Below, one piece after another: positions 12,997 to 25,198 of a stretch of DNA of 64,000 bases. Source of the DNA: Calliopsis andreniformis. Taxonomy: Eukaryota; Arthropoda; Insecta; Hymenoptera; Andrenidae. Location of the stretch: positions 806,001 through 870,000 of the forward strand of contig NW_027480567.1 in NCBI RefSeq assembly GCF_051401765.1, written 5' to 3'. Each line of letters begins with the position of its first letter. Position 1 is the stretch's first letter. Both the position numbers and the translations under genes were made by a program. The notes under the pieces are model-generated. The model ran no database searches and was not told the DNA's origin. It was given only the letters and a program-made list of their open reading frames with translations.

Positions 12997-15900
12997 GTAG
13001 CCATAGCTATAGCCACAGCAGCCATGGGCATAGCCATAGCCATAGCAGCCATAGCCATAGCTATAGCTGTACCTGCCATAGCCAAAGCCAGAGCCATGGC
13101 AGACATTGCCATAGCCATAGCAGCCATAGCCATAGCCATAGCAGCCATAGCCATAGCCATAGCCATAGTAGCCATAGCCACAGCCATAGCAGCCATAGCA
13201 ATAGCCATAACCATAGTAGCCATAGCCATAGCCATAGCGATAGTAGCCACAGCCAAAGCTATTGCAGCCATAGCCATAACCATAGCAGCCGTAGCCATAG
13301 CCACAGCCGTCATAGCGACAGCCATAGCAGCCGTAGCCATAGCCATAGCAGCCATAGCCACAGCCCTAGCAGCCATAGCCATAGCCATAGCCGTAGCGAC
13401 AATAGCCATAGCCATAGCAGCCAGAGCAGTCATGGCCATAGCCATAGTAGCCATAGCCATAGCCACAGCAGCCATGGGCATAGCCATAGCCATAGCAGCC
13501 ATAGCCATAGCTATAGCTGTACCAGCCATAGCCAAAGCCAGAGCCACGGCAGACATTGCCATAGCCATAGCAGCAATAGCCATAGCCATAGCAGCCGTAG
13601 CCATAGCCATAGCCATAGTAGCCATAGCCACAGCCATAGCAGCCATAGCAATAGCCATAACCATAGTAGCCATAGCCATAGCCACAGCGATAGTAGCCAC
13701 AGCCAAAGCTATTGCAGCCATAGCAATAGCAGCCGTAGCCATAGCCACAGCCGTCATAGCGGCAGCCATAGCAGCCGTAGCCATAGCCATAGCAGCCATA
13801 GCCATAGCCCTAGCAGCCATAGCCATAGCCATAGCCGTAGCAACAATAGCCATAGCCATAGCAGCCAGAGCAGTCATGGCCATAGCCATAGTAGCCATAG
13901 CCATAGCCACAGCAGCCATTGGCATAGCCATAGCCATAGCAGCCATAGCCATAGCTATAGCTGTACCAGCCATAGCCAAAGCCAGAGCCATGGCTGACAT
14001 TGCCATAGCCATAGCAGCCATAGCCATAGCCATAGCTATAGTAGCCATAGCCACAGCCATAGCAGCCATAGCAATAGCCATAACCATAGTAGCCATAGCC
14101 ATAGCCATAGCGATAGTAGCCACAGCCAAAGCTATTGCAGCCATAGCCATAGCCATAGCAGCCGTAGCCATAGCCACAGCCGTCATAGCGACAGCAATAG
14201 CAGCCGTAGCCATAGCCATAGCAGCCGTAGCCATAGCCCCAGCAGCCATGGCCACAGCCATAGCCAGAGCAGCCAGAGCCATAGCCATAGCAGCCATATC
14301 CATAGCCATAGCAGCTATAGCCATACCCAAAGCAGCCATAGCCATTGCCATAGCAGCCAGAGCCATAGCCATAGCAGCTATAGCCATAACCATAGTAGCC
14401 ATAGCCATAGCCATAGCCATACCAGCCATAGCAGCCGTAGCCATAGCCATAGCAGCCATAGCCGTAGCCCTAGCAGCCATGGCCACAGCCATAGCCAGAG
14501 CAGCCATAGCCATAGCCATAGCAGCCATAGCCATAGCCATTGCAGCTATAGCCATACCCAAAGCAGCCATAGCCATAGCCATAGCAGCCATAGCAGCCAT
14601 AGCCATAGCCATAGCAGCAATAGCCATAGCCATAGAAGCCATAGCCACAGCCATAGCCATAGCCATAGCCTTAGCAGCAACAGCCATAGCCATGGCAGCC
14701 ATAGCAGCCATAGCCATAGCCATAGCAGCCATAGCCATGGCCATAGCAGCCATAGCCGTAGCCTTAGCAGTAACCATAGCAGCAATAGCCATAGCCATAG
14801 CAGCCATAGCAGCCATAGCCATAGCCATAGCAGCCATAGCCATAGCAGTAGCAAGCATAGCGATAGCCATAGCAGCCGCAGCCATAGCCATGTCATCCAT
14901 AGCCATAGCCAAAGCATCCGTAGCCATTGCCATAGCATCCACAGCCATAGTCATAGCTGCCATAGCCATAGGCATAGCAGCCATCGCCATAGCCATAGCA
15001 GCCATAGCCATAGCCATAGCAGCCATAGCCATAGCAATAGCAGCTATAGTCATAGCCATAGCAGCTTTAGCCATAGCCAAAGTATCCATAGCCATAGCCA
15101 TAGCAGCCATAGCCATAGCCATAGCACGCATAGCGACCGCCATAGCTGCCGTAGTCATAGCCATAGCAGCCATAGCCATAGCCATATCAGCCATAGCCAT
15201 AGCCAAACCATCCATACCCATAGCCATAGCAGCTATAGCCATAGCCATATCAGCCATAGCCATAACTATAGCAGCCATATCCAAAGCAGCCATAGCCATA
15301 GCCATAGCAGCCATAGCCATAGCCATAGCAGCGATAGCCATAGCAATAGCACGCATAGCGATAGCCATAGCAGCCGCAGCCATAGCCATAGCAGCCGTAG
15401 CCATAGCCATAGCAGCCATAGCCGTAGCCCTAGCAGCCATGGCCACAGCCATAGCCAGAGCAGCCATAGCCATAGCCATAGCAGCCATAGCCATAGCCAT
15501 TGCAGCTATAGCCATACCCAAAGCAGCCATAGCCATAGCCATAGCAGCCATAGCAGCCATAGCCATAGCCTTAGCAGCCATAGCCATAGCCATAGAAGCC
15601 ATAGCCACAGCCATAGCCGTAGCCATAGCCTTAGCAGCAATAGCCATAGCCATGGCAGCCATAGCAGCCATAGCCATAGCCATAGCAGCCATAGCCATAG
15701 CCATAGCAGCCATAGCAGCCATAGCCATAGCCATAGCCATAGCAACTATAGCCATAGCCATAGTAGCCACAGCCAAAGATATAGCAGCGATATTAATAGC
15801 CATAGCAGCCATAGCAGACATAGACATAGCCATAGCCATAGCAGCCATAGCCATAGCCATAGCCATAGCCGTTGCCATTGCAGCATCAGCGATTGCAATA

Positions 15901-16473
15901 GCAGGCATAGCCATAGCCATAGCGGCCATATCAGCCATAGCCGTAGCCATGGCCATAGCCATACCAGTCATGGCCATAGCCATAGCAACAAAAGCCACAG
16001 GCATAGTAGCCACAGCCAAAGCTATAGCAGCGATATTCATAGCCATACCAGCCATAGCAGACATAGCCATAGCCATAGCCATAGCAGCCATAGCCATAGC
16101 CATAGTCATAGCAGTCATAGCCATAGCCATAGCAGCCATAGCCATAGCCATAGAAGCCATAGCCATAGCCATAGCAGCTATAGCCATACCCAAAGCAGCC
16201 ATAGACATAGCCATAGCAGCCATAGCCATAGCCATAGCCATAGTAGCCATAGCCACAGCCATAGCAGCCATAGCAATAGCCATAACCATAGTAGCCATAG
16301 CCATAGCCATAGCCATAGTAGCCACAGCCAAAGCTATTGAAGCCATAGCCATAGCCATAGCAGCCGTAGCCACAGCCATAGCCGTCATAGCGATAGCCAT
16401 TGCAGCCGTAGCCATAGCCATAGCAGCCATAGCCATAGCCCTAGCAGCCATGGCCACAGCCATAGCCAGAGCA

Positions 16474-17448
16474 GCCGTAGCCACACCCATAGCAGCCATT
16501 GCCATAGCCATAGCAGCTATAGCCATACCCAAAGCAGACATAGCCATTGCCATAGCAGCCAGAGACATAGCCATAGCAGCTATAGCCATAACCATAGTAG
16601 CCATAGCCATAGCCATAGCCATAGCAGCCATAGCAGCCATAGCCATGGCCATAGCAGCCATAGCCATAGCCATAGCACGCATAGCGATAGCCATAGCAGC
16701 CATAGCCATAGCCATAGCAGCCATGGCCATAGCCATAGCCAGAGCAGCCATTGCCATAGCCATAGCAGTCATAGCCATAGCCGTAGCCATAGCCATTGCC
16801 ATTGCAGCATTAGCGATAGCAATAGCAGGCATAGCCATAGCCATAGCGGCCATATCAGCCATAGCCGTAGCCATAGCCGTAGCCATAGCATCCATAGCCA
16901 TAGCCACAGCAGCGGTAGCCATAGCCATAGCCTTAGCAGCCATAGCCATAGCCGTAGTAGCTATAGCAATAACCATAGCAGACATAGCCATAGCCGTAGC
17001 ACGCATAGCGATAGCCATAGCAGCCATTACCATAGCCAGAGCAGCCATAGCCATAGCCATGGCATCAATAGCCATATTCATAGCAGCCATACCCATAGCC
17101 ATAGCAGACATAGCCATAGCCATAGCAGCCATAGCCATAGCCATAGCACGCATAGCGCTAGCCATAGGAGCCGTAGCCATAGCCATACCAGCGATAGACA
17201 TAGCCATATCAGCCATAGCCAAAGCCCTAGCAGCCATGGCCATAGCCATAGTCATAGCAGCCCTAGGAATAGCCATAGCGGCTATAGCCACACCCAAAGC
17301 AGCCATAGTCATTGCCATAGCAGCCAGAGCCATAGCCATAGCAGCTGTAGCCATAACCATAGTAGCCACAGCCATAGCCATAGCCATAGGAGCCATAGCA
17401 GCCATAGCCATAGCCATAGCAGCCATGGCAATAGCCATAGCCAGAGCA
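16474..17448 (+). repeat. 975-bp hexamer unit, copy 2a
   Basis: It begins with the same 19-bp start word as the unit at 7,032 and is followed 975 bp later by the next unit. It retains the GCGCTAGCC and GTCATAGCAGCCCTAGG variants of units 1a and 1b. Confidence 0.85.
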
Positions 17449-18423
17449 GCCGTAGCCACACCCATAGCAGCCATTGCCATAGCCATAGCAGCTATAGCCA
17501 TACCCAAAGCAGACATAGCCATTGCCATAGCAGCCAGAGACATAGCCATAGCAGCTATAGCCATAACCATAGTAGCCATAGCCATAGCCATAGCCATAGC
17601 AGCCATAGCAGCCATAGCCATAGCCATAGCAGCCATAGCCATAGCCATAGCACGCATAGCGATAGCCATAGCAGCCATAGCCATAGCCATAGCAGCCATG
17701 GCCATAGCCATAGCCAGAGCAGCCATTGCCATAGCCATAGCAGTCATAGCCATAGCCGTAGCCATAGCCATTGCCATTGCAGCATTAGCGATAGCAATAG
17801 CAGGCATAGCCATAGCCATAGCGGCCATATCAGCCATAGCCGTAGCCATAGCCGTAGCCATAGCATCCATAGCCATAGCCACAGCAGCGGTAGCCATAGC
17901 CATAGCCTTAGCAGCCATAGCCATAGCCGTAGTAGCTATAGCAATAACCATAGCAGACATAGCCATAGCCGTAGCACGCATAGCGATAGCCATAGCAGCC
18001 ATTACCATAGCCAGAGCAGCCATAGCCATAGCCATGGCATCAATAGCCATATTCATAGCAGCCATACCCATAGCCATAGCAGACATAGCCATAGCCATAG
18101 CAGCCATAGCCATAGCCATAGCACGCATAGCGATAGCCATAGGAGCCGTAGCCATAGCCATACCAGCGATAGACATAGCCATATCAGCCATAGCCAAAGC
18201 CCTAGCAGCCATGGCCATAGCCATAGTCATAGCAGCCATAGGAATAGCCATAGCGGCTATAGCCATACCCAAAGCAGCCATAGTCATTGCCATAGCAGCC
18301 AGAGCCATAGCCATAGCAGCTGTAGCCATAACCATAGTAGCCACAGCCATAGCCATAGCCATAGGAGCCATAGCAGCCATAGCCATAGCCATAGCAGCCA
18401 TGGGAATAGCCATAGCCAGACCA
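17449..18423 (+). repeat. 975-bp hexamer unit, copy 2b
   Basis: It shares the GCGATAGCC and CCATAGGAATAG variants with the final unit of HOR copy 1 (9,255-10,229). Both are followed by the same transition, CCAGACCAGCC, into the HOR tail. Confidence 0.83.
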
Positions 18424-19425
18424 GCCATAGCCATAGCCATAGCAGCCATAGCCATAGCCGTAGCCATTGCCATTGCCATTGCAGCATTAGCGACAGAAAT
18501 AGCAGGCATAGCCATAGCCATAGCGGCTATAGCAGCCATAGCCGTAGCCATAGCAGCCATAGCCATAGCCAGAGCAGACATAGCCATAGCCATAGCCATA
18601 GCAGCAATAGTCATAGCATTAGCAGCCATAGCCATAGCTGTAGCAGCCATAGCCACAGCAGCCATAGCCACAGCCATAGCAGGCATAGCCATAGCAGCCA
18701 GAGCCGTAGCTATAGTAGCTGTAGCCATAGCCAAAGCAGCCATAGCCATAGCCATAGCAGCCATAGCCATGGCCATAGCAGCCATAGCCATATCCATAGG
18801 AGCCATAGCCATACGTGTAGCCATAGCAGCCATAGCAGCCATAGCCATAGCAGTCATAGCCATTGCCATAGCCATAGCAGCCATAGCCGTAGCCATTGCA
18901 GCCATAACAATAGCCATAGCTGACGTAGCCATAGCCATAGCCGCCATAGCCATAGCCATAGCAGACATATCCATAGCCATAGCTATAGCAGCCATAGCCA
19001 GAGCCACAGCCATAGCAGCCATAGCAGCCATAGCCATAGCAGTCATAGCCATTGCCATAGCCATAGCAGCCATAGCCGTAGCCATTGCAGCCATAACAAT
19101 AGCCATAGCTGACGTAGCCATAGCCATAGCCATAGCCATAGCCATAGCCATAGCAGACATAGCCACAGCAAAAGCTAATGAAGCCATAGTCATAGCCATT
19201 GCAGCCATAGACATAGCAGTAATAGCCAAGGCCATAGCTGCTATAGCAGCCACAGCCATAGCCATTGGAGCCACATCCAAAGCTATTGCTGCCATAGCCA
19301 TCGCCATAGTCACAGCAGCCATAGCCATAGCCATAGCAGCCGTAGCCATAGCCATAGCCGTCATAGCGATAGCCATTGCAGCCGTAGTCATAGCCATAGC
19401 AGCCATAGCCATAGCCCTAGCAGCC

Positions 19426-20513
19426 ATGGCCACAGCCATAGCCAGAGCAGCCATAGCCATAGCCATAGCAGCCATAGCCATAGCCATAGCAGCTATAGCC
19501 ATACCCAAAGCAGCCATAGCCATTGCCATAGCAGCCAGAGCCATAGCCATAGCAGCTATAGTCATAACCATAGTAGCCATAGCCATCGCCATAGTCACAG
19601 CAGCCATAGCCATAGCCATAGCAGCCAAAGCCATAGCCATAGCAGCCATAGCCATAGCCATAGCCATAGCCGTAGCAACAATAGCCATAGCCATAGCAGC
19701 CAGAGCAGTCATAGCCATAGCCATAGCCATAGTAGCCATAGCCACAGCCATAGCAGCCATAGCAATAGCCATAACCATAGTAGCCATAGCCATAGCCATA
19801 GCGATAGTAGCCACAGCCAAAGCTATTGCAGCCATAGCCATAACCATAGCAGCCGTAGCCACAGCCACAGCCGTCATAGCGACAGCCATAGCAGCCGTAG
19901 CCATAGCCATAGCAGCCATAGCCACAGCCCTAGCAGCCATAGCCATAGCCATAGCCGTAGCGACAATAGCCATAGCCATAGCAGCCAGAGCAGTCATGGC
20001 CATAGCCATAGTAGCCATAGCCATAGCCACAGCAGCCATGGGCATAGCCATAGCCATAGCAGCCATAGCCATAGCTATAGCTGTACCAGCCATAGCCAAA
20101 GCCAGAGCCACGGCAGACATTGCCATAGCCATAGCAGCAATAGCCATAGCCATAGCAGCCGTAGCCATAGCCATAGCCATAGTGGCCATAGCCACAGCCA
20201 TAGCAGCCATAGCAATAGCCATAACCATAGTAGCCATAGCCATAGCCACAGCGATAGTAGCCACAGCCAAAGCTATTGCAGCCATAGCCATAGCAGCCGT
20301 AGCCATAGCCACAGCCGTCATAGCGGCAGCCATAGCAGCCGTAGCCATAGCCATAGCAGCCATAGCCATAGCCCTAGCAGCCATAGCCATAGCCATAGCC
20401 GTAGCAACAATAGCCATAGCCATAGCAGCCAGAGCAGTCATGGCCATAGCCATAGTAGCCATAGCCATAGCCACAGCAGCCATGGGCATAGCCATAGCCA
20501 TAGCAGCCATAGC
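19426..20513 (+). repeat. Hexamer HOR copy 3, head portion only
   Basis: It matches copy 1 from 132 to about 1,220, including the 27-bp stretch, then diverges at CCATGGCCATAGCAGAC near 20,513. The rest of the HOR is not continued, so this copy is truncated. Confidence 0.83.
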
Positions 20514-20556
20514 CATGGCCATAGCAGACATAGCCATATCCATAGGAGACATAGCC

Positions 20557-20830
20557 ATAGCCATGGCCATAGCAGCCATAGCCGTAGCCTTAGCAGTAAC
20601 CATAGCAGCAATAGCCATAGCCATAGCAGTAGCCATAGCAGCAAGAGCCATAGCCATAGCCATAGCAGTAGCAAGCATAGCGATAGCCATAGCAGCCGCA
20701 GCCATAGCCATGTCATCCATAGCCATAGCCAAAGCATCCGTAGCCATTGCCATAGCATCCATAGCCATAGTCATAGCTGCCATAGCCATAGGCATAGCAG
20801 CCATCGCCATAGCCATAGCAGCCATAGCCG
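20557..20830 (+). repeat. Displaced segment resembling 5.2-5.5 kb of HOR copy 1
   Basis: From about 20,557 the words GTAGCCTTAGCAGTAACC, GCAAGCATAGCG, GTCATCC and CAGCCATCGCC appear in the same order as at about 5,220-5,500. The offset at the start is 15,337 bp, with a local difference near 20,630-20,670. It is out of place relative to the HOR order. Confidence 0.75.
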
Positions 20831-22226
20831 TAGCCATAGCAGCCACTGTCATAGCCATAGCCATATCCACAGCAGCCATAGCCATAGCAATAGCAGCCAT
20901 TGCCATAGCCATAGCCATAGCCACAGCAGCCATAGCCATAGCCAGGGAAGACATAGCCATAGCCAGAGCAGACATAGCCATAGCCATAGCCAAAGCAGCC
21001 AATGCCATTGCCACAGCAGTTATAGCCATTGCCGTAGCAGCCATAGGCATAGCTATACCAGCCATAGACATAGCAGCCATTGCCATGGACATTGCAGCCA
21101 TAGCCATAGCCATAGCAGCCGTAGCCATAGCCATAGCCATTGCAGCCATAGCAATAGCAGTCATAGAAATAGCCATAGCAGCCGGAGCCATAGCCATAGC
21201 AGCTATAGCCATACCAGAAGCAGCCATTGCCAAAGCTATTGCAGCCATAGCCATAGCCATAGCAGCCATAGCCATAGCCATAGCAGTCATAGCGGTAGCC
21301 ATAGCAGCCGTAGCCATAGCCATAGCAGCCATAGCCATAGCCCAAGCAGACATGGCCATAGCCATAGCAAGAGCAGCCATAGCCATAGCCATAGCAGCCA
21401 TAGGAATAGCCATAGCAGCTATAGCCATACCCAAAGCAGCCATAGCCATTGCCATAGCAGCCAGAGCCATAGCCATAGCAGCTATAGCCATAACCATAGT
21501 AGCCATAGCCATAGCCATAGCCATAGGAGCCATATCAGACATGGTCATAGCCATATCAGTCATAGCCATAGACATAGCAGGCATATCCATAGCCATAGCC
21601 AGAGCAGCCAATGCCATAGCCATAGCAGTTATAGCCATAGCCACAGCAGCCATCGCCACGGCCATAGCAGCCATAGCCATATCCATAGGAGCCATAGCCA
21701 TAGCCATAGCCATAGTAGCCACAGCCAAAGCTATTGCAGCCATAGCCATAGCCATAGCAGCCGTAGCCATAGCCATAGCCGTCATAGCGATAGCCATTGC
21801 AGCCGTAGCCATAGCCATAGCAGCCATAGCCATAGCCCTAGCAGACATGGCCACAGCCATAGCCAGAGCAGCCATAGCCATAGCCATAGCAGCCATAGCC
21901 ATAGCCATAGCAGCTATAGCCATACCCAAAGCAGCCATAGCCATTGCTATAGCAGCCAGAGCCATAGCCATAGCAGCTATAGCCATAACCATAGCAGCCA
22001 TAGCCATAGCCATAGCACGCATAGCGATAGCCATAGGAGACGTAGCCATAGCCATACCAGCGATAGACATAGCCATATCAGCCATAGCCGTAGCCATAGC
22101 CGTAGCCATAGCATACATAGCCATAGCCACAGCAGCGGTAGCCATAGCCATAGTCTTAGCAGCCATAGCCATAGCCGTAGTAGCTATAGCAATAACCATA
22201 GCAGACATAGCCATAGCCGTAGCACG
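20831..22226 (+). repeat. Diverged, mosaic edge of the hexamer array
   Basis: This part carries the most private variants of the array: CACTGTCATAG, CCAGGGAAGACATAG, GCAGTTATAGCC, GGACATTGCAG and GAAATAGCC. Stretches recognisable from elsewhere are interspersed. Its last part, about 22,075-22,226, matches 7,410-7,561 at a constant offset of 14,665 bp, apart from point changes. It stops in the middle of the GCACGCATAGCG word at the junction. Confidence 0.72.
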
Positions 22227-22240
22227 TTGTTGATTGAAGA
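22220..22240. other. Satellite-satellite junction (hexamer to heptamer)
   Basis: The last hexamer word is GTAGCACG, which elsewhere continues as GTAGCACGCATAGCG. Here it changes at 22,226/22,227 to TTGTTGATTGAAG and is heptameric from then on. There is no spacer, target-site duplication, poly-A tract or transposon end. The + strand Ala-Ile frame stops at the first heptamers (TGA 22,231-22,233). Confidence 0.92.
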
Positions 22241-25198
22241 TTGAGTATTGACGATTGAATATTGAGGATTGAGGATTGAGGATTGAGGATTGAGGATTGA
22301 AGATTGAGGATTGGGGATTGAGGATTGAAGATTGAGGATTTAGGATTGAGGATTCAGAATTGAGGTTTGAGGACTGAGTATTGAGGATTGAAGATTGAGT
22401 ATTGAGGATTGAGGATTGAGGATTGAAGATTGAGGATTGAGGATTGAGGATGAGGGCTGAGGATTGAGGATTGAGGTTTGAGGACTGAGGACTGAGAATT
22501 GAGGATAGAGAATTGAGGATTGAGGATTGAGGATTGATGATTGAGCATTGGTTATTGAGGATTGAAGAATGAGGATTGAGGATTGAGGCTTGAGGATTGA
22601 GGATTGAAGATTGAGTATTGAGGAATAAAGACTGACGATTGAGGGTTGAGTATTGATGTTTGAGGTCTGAGGATCGAGCATTGAGGATTGAGAATTGAGG
22701 ATTGAGGATTGAGGATTGAAGATTGAGGATTGGGTATTGAGGATTGAAGAATGAGGATTGAGGATTGAGGATTGAGGACTGAGGATTGAAGATTGAGTAT
22801 TGAGGAATGAAGGTTGAGGATTGAGGATTGAGGATTGGGGATTGAGGATTGAGGATTGAGGATTGATGATTGAGTATTGAGGATTGAAGATTGAGGATTG
22901 AGGATTGAGGATTGAGGATTGAGGATTGAAGATTGAGGATTGGGGATTGAGAATTCACGATTGAGAATTGAGTATTGAGGATTGAGAATTGAGGATTGAG
23001 GATTGAAAATTGAGTATTGAGGATTGAAGATTGAGGATTGAGGATTGAGGATTGACGATGAGGGCTGAGGGTTGAGGATTGAGGTTTGAGGACTGAGGAC
23101 TGAGGATTGAGGATTGAGAATTGAGGATTGAGGACTGAGGACTGAAGATTGAGGATTGGGTATTGAGGATTGAAGAATGAGGATTGAGGATTGAGGATTG
23201 AGTATTGAGGAATGAAGATTGAGGATTGAGGATTGTGTATTGAGGATTGATGATTGAAGATTGAGGATTCAGGATTGAGGATTCAGAATTGAGGTTTGAG
23301 GACTGAGGATTGAGGATTGAAGATTGAGTATTGAGGATTGAGGATTGAGGATTGAAGATTGAGGATTGAGGATTCAGGATGAGGGCTCAGGGTTGAGGAT
23401 TGAAGTTTGAGGACCGAGGACTGAGGATTGAGGTTTGAGAATTGAGGATTTAGGATTGAGGATTGAAGATTGAGGATTGGGTATTGAGGATTGAAGAATG
23501 AGGTTTGAGGATTGAGGGCTGAGGATTGAGAATTGAAGATTGTGTATTGAGGACTGAGGACTGAGGATTGAGGATTGAGAATTGACGATTGAGGATTGAG
23601 GATTGAGGATCGAGAATTGAGGATTGAGGATTGAGGATTGAAGATTGAGGATTGGTTATTGAGGATTGAAGATTGAGGATTCAGGACAGGGGATTCAGAA
23701 TTGAGGTTTGAGGACTGAGGATTGAGGATTGAAGATTGAGTATTGAGGATTGAGGATTGAGGATTGAAGATTGAGGATTGATGATTGAGGGTTATGGATT
23801 GAGGTCGAGGACTGAGGTTTGAGTATTGATGTTTGAAGTATGAGGATTGAGGATTCAGGATTGATGATTGAGGATTGAGGATTGAAGATTGAGGATTCGG
23901 TATTGAGGATTGAAGAACGAGGATTGAGGATTGAGGATTGAGGATTGAGGAGTGCAGATTGAGTATTGACGATCGAAGATTGAGGATTGAGCATTGAGTA
24001 TTGAGGATTGAGGATTGAGGATTGAGGATTGAGGATTGAAGATTGAGTAATGGGGATTGAAGATTGAGGATTGAGGATTGGGGTTGAGGATTGAGGATTG
24101 AAGATTGAGGATTGGGGATTGAGGATTGAAGATTGAGGATATAGGATTGAGGATTCAGAATTGAGGTTTGAGGACTGAGTATTGAGGATTGAAGGTTGAG
24201 TATTGAGGATTGAGCACTGAGGATTGAAGATTGAGGATTGAGGATTGAGGATGAGGGCTGAGGATTGAGGATTGAGGTTTGAGGACTGAGGACTGAGGAT
24301 TGAGGATTGAGAATTGAGGATTGAGGATTGAGGATTGATGATTGAGCATTGGGTATTGAGGATTGAAGAATGAGGATTGAGGATTGAGGATAGAGGATTG
24401 AGGATTGAAGATTGAGTATTGAGGAATGAAGACTGACGATTGAGGGTTGAGTATTGATGTTTGAGATCTGAGGATCGAGCATTGAGGATTGAGAATTGAG
24501 GATTGAGGATTGAGGATAGAAGATTGAGGATTGGGTATTGAGGATTGAAGAATGAGGATTGAGGATTGAGGATTGAAGACTGAGGATTGAAGATTCAGTA
24601 TTGAGGAATGAAGGTTGAGGATTGTGGATTGAGGATTGGGGATTGAGGATTGAGGATTGAGGATTGAAGATTGAGTATTGAGGATTGAAGATTGAGGATT
24701 GAGGATTGAGGGTTGAGGATTGAGGATTGAAGATTGAGGATTGGGGATTGAGAATTGACGATTGAGAATTGAGTATTGAGGATTGCGAATTGAGGATTGA
24801 GGATTGAAAATTGAGTATTGAGGATTGAATATTGAGGATTGACGATTGAGGATTGACGATGAGGTCTGAGGTTCGAGGATTGAGGTTTGAGGACTGAGGA
24901 CTGAGGATTGAGGATTGAGAATTGAGGATTGAGGATTGAGGATTGAAGATTGAGGATTGGGTATTGAGGATTGTAGACTGAGGATTGGGGATTGAAGATT
25001 GAGGATTGAGGATTGAGGATTGAAGGTTGAGTATTCAGGATTGGAGATTGACGATTGAGGATTGAGGATTGAGGATGGAGTATCGATGACTGAGGATTGA
25101 AGATTGGGTATTGAGGATTGAAAATTGAGGATTGATGGTAGAGGATTGAGGATTTAGGTTTGAAGATTGAGGGTTGGGGTCTGAGTATTGAGGGTTGA
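22227..25198 (+). repeat. Heptamer array flank lacking the 135-bp module
   Basis: These are relatively simple heptamers next to the junction. Internal duplication is visible: 22,354-22,548 corresponds to 24,155-24,349 (offset 1,801) and again to 26,419-26,613. The GTGATGAG-type module that recurs 33 times to the right is not present here. Confidence 0.8.
23630..24636 (+). repeat. 1-kb heptamer segment, left copy (offset 2,264)
   Basis: It corresponds to about 25,894-26,900 at a constant offset of 2,264 bp. Shared rare words include TTGGTTATTG, GGATTCAGGACAG, GAGGTCGAGG, GGATATAGG and GATTGAGCACTGAGG. Boundaries are accurate to roughly 20-30 bp. Confidence 0.78.

Larger units (their letters stand above)
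11281..19425 (+). repeat. Hexamer higher-order repeat, copy 2 (8,145 bp)
   Basis: It has the same start word as 132 and the same order of blocks as copy 1. The offset to copy 1 changes stepwise: 11,149 bp at the start, 9,511 bp after one 1.6-kb segment and 27 bp are missing, 9,442 bp after a further 69 bp near 15,865 is missing, and 8,145 bp at the end. It holds two 975-bp units instead of three plus a partial. Near 19,015 it has a local duplication of words from about 18,826, where copy 1 has different tail sequence. Confidence 0.87.
1..22226. repeat. Hexanucleotide satellite array, consensus CCATAG
   Basis: The whole interval is built from CCATAG units and point variants (CCACAG, CCGTAG, CCAGAG, TCATAG, CAATAG, CCAAAG and others). 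Inserted GCA triplets group the hexamers into 9-, 15- and 21-bp words, so nearly every length change is a multiple of three. On the + strand the three frames read Ala-Ile, His-Ser, or contain TAG in every unit. On the minus strand they read Met-Ala, Tyr-Gly and Trp-Leu. This explains the very long stop-free stretches; no domain, signal peptide or ribosome-binding context marks a gene. The array enters from the left edge, since positions 1-131 match 11,150-11,280. It ends abruptly at 22,226. No part of it looks like unique sequence. Confidence 0.97.

Noticed and set aside
11281..22233. Open frame of 3,650 codons on + as a second gene copy
   Set aside because: It is the same artefact in HOR copies 2 and 3. 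It simply runs until the heptamer array supplies TGA at 22,231-22,233.
22200..22300. Transposon or retroelement insertion at the array junction
   Set aside because: No terminal repeats, target-site duplication, poly-A tract or coding sequence lie on either side; both flanks are plain satellite.
10425..22958. Open frame of 4,177 codons on - crossing both satellites
   Set aside because: It reads heptamers as Ile-Leu-Asn-Pro-Gln-Ser-Ser, then hexamers as Met-Ala, then shifts to Tyr-Gly at the phase slip. A protein made of three unrelated repeat translations across a satellite junction is not credible as a gene.
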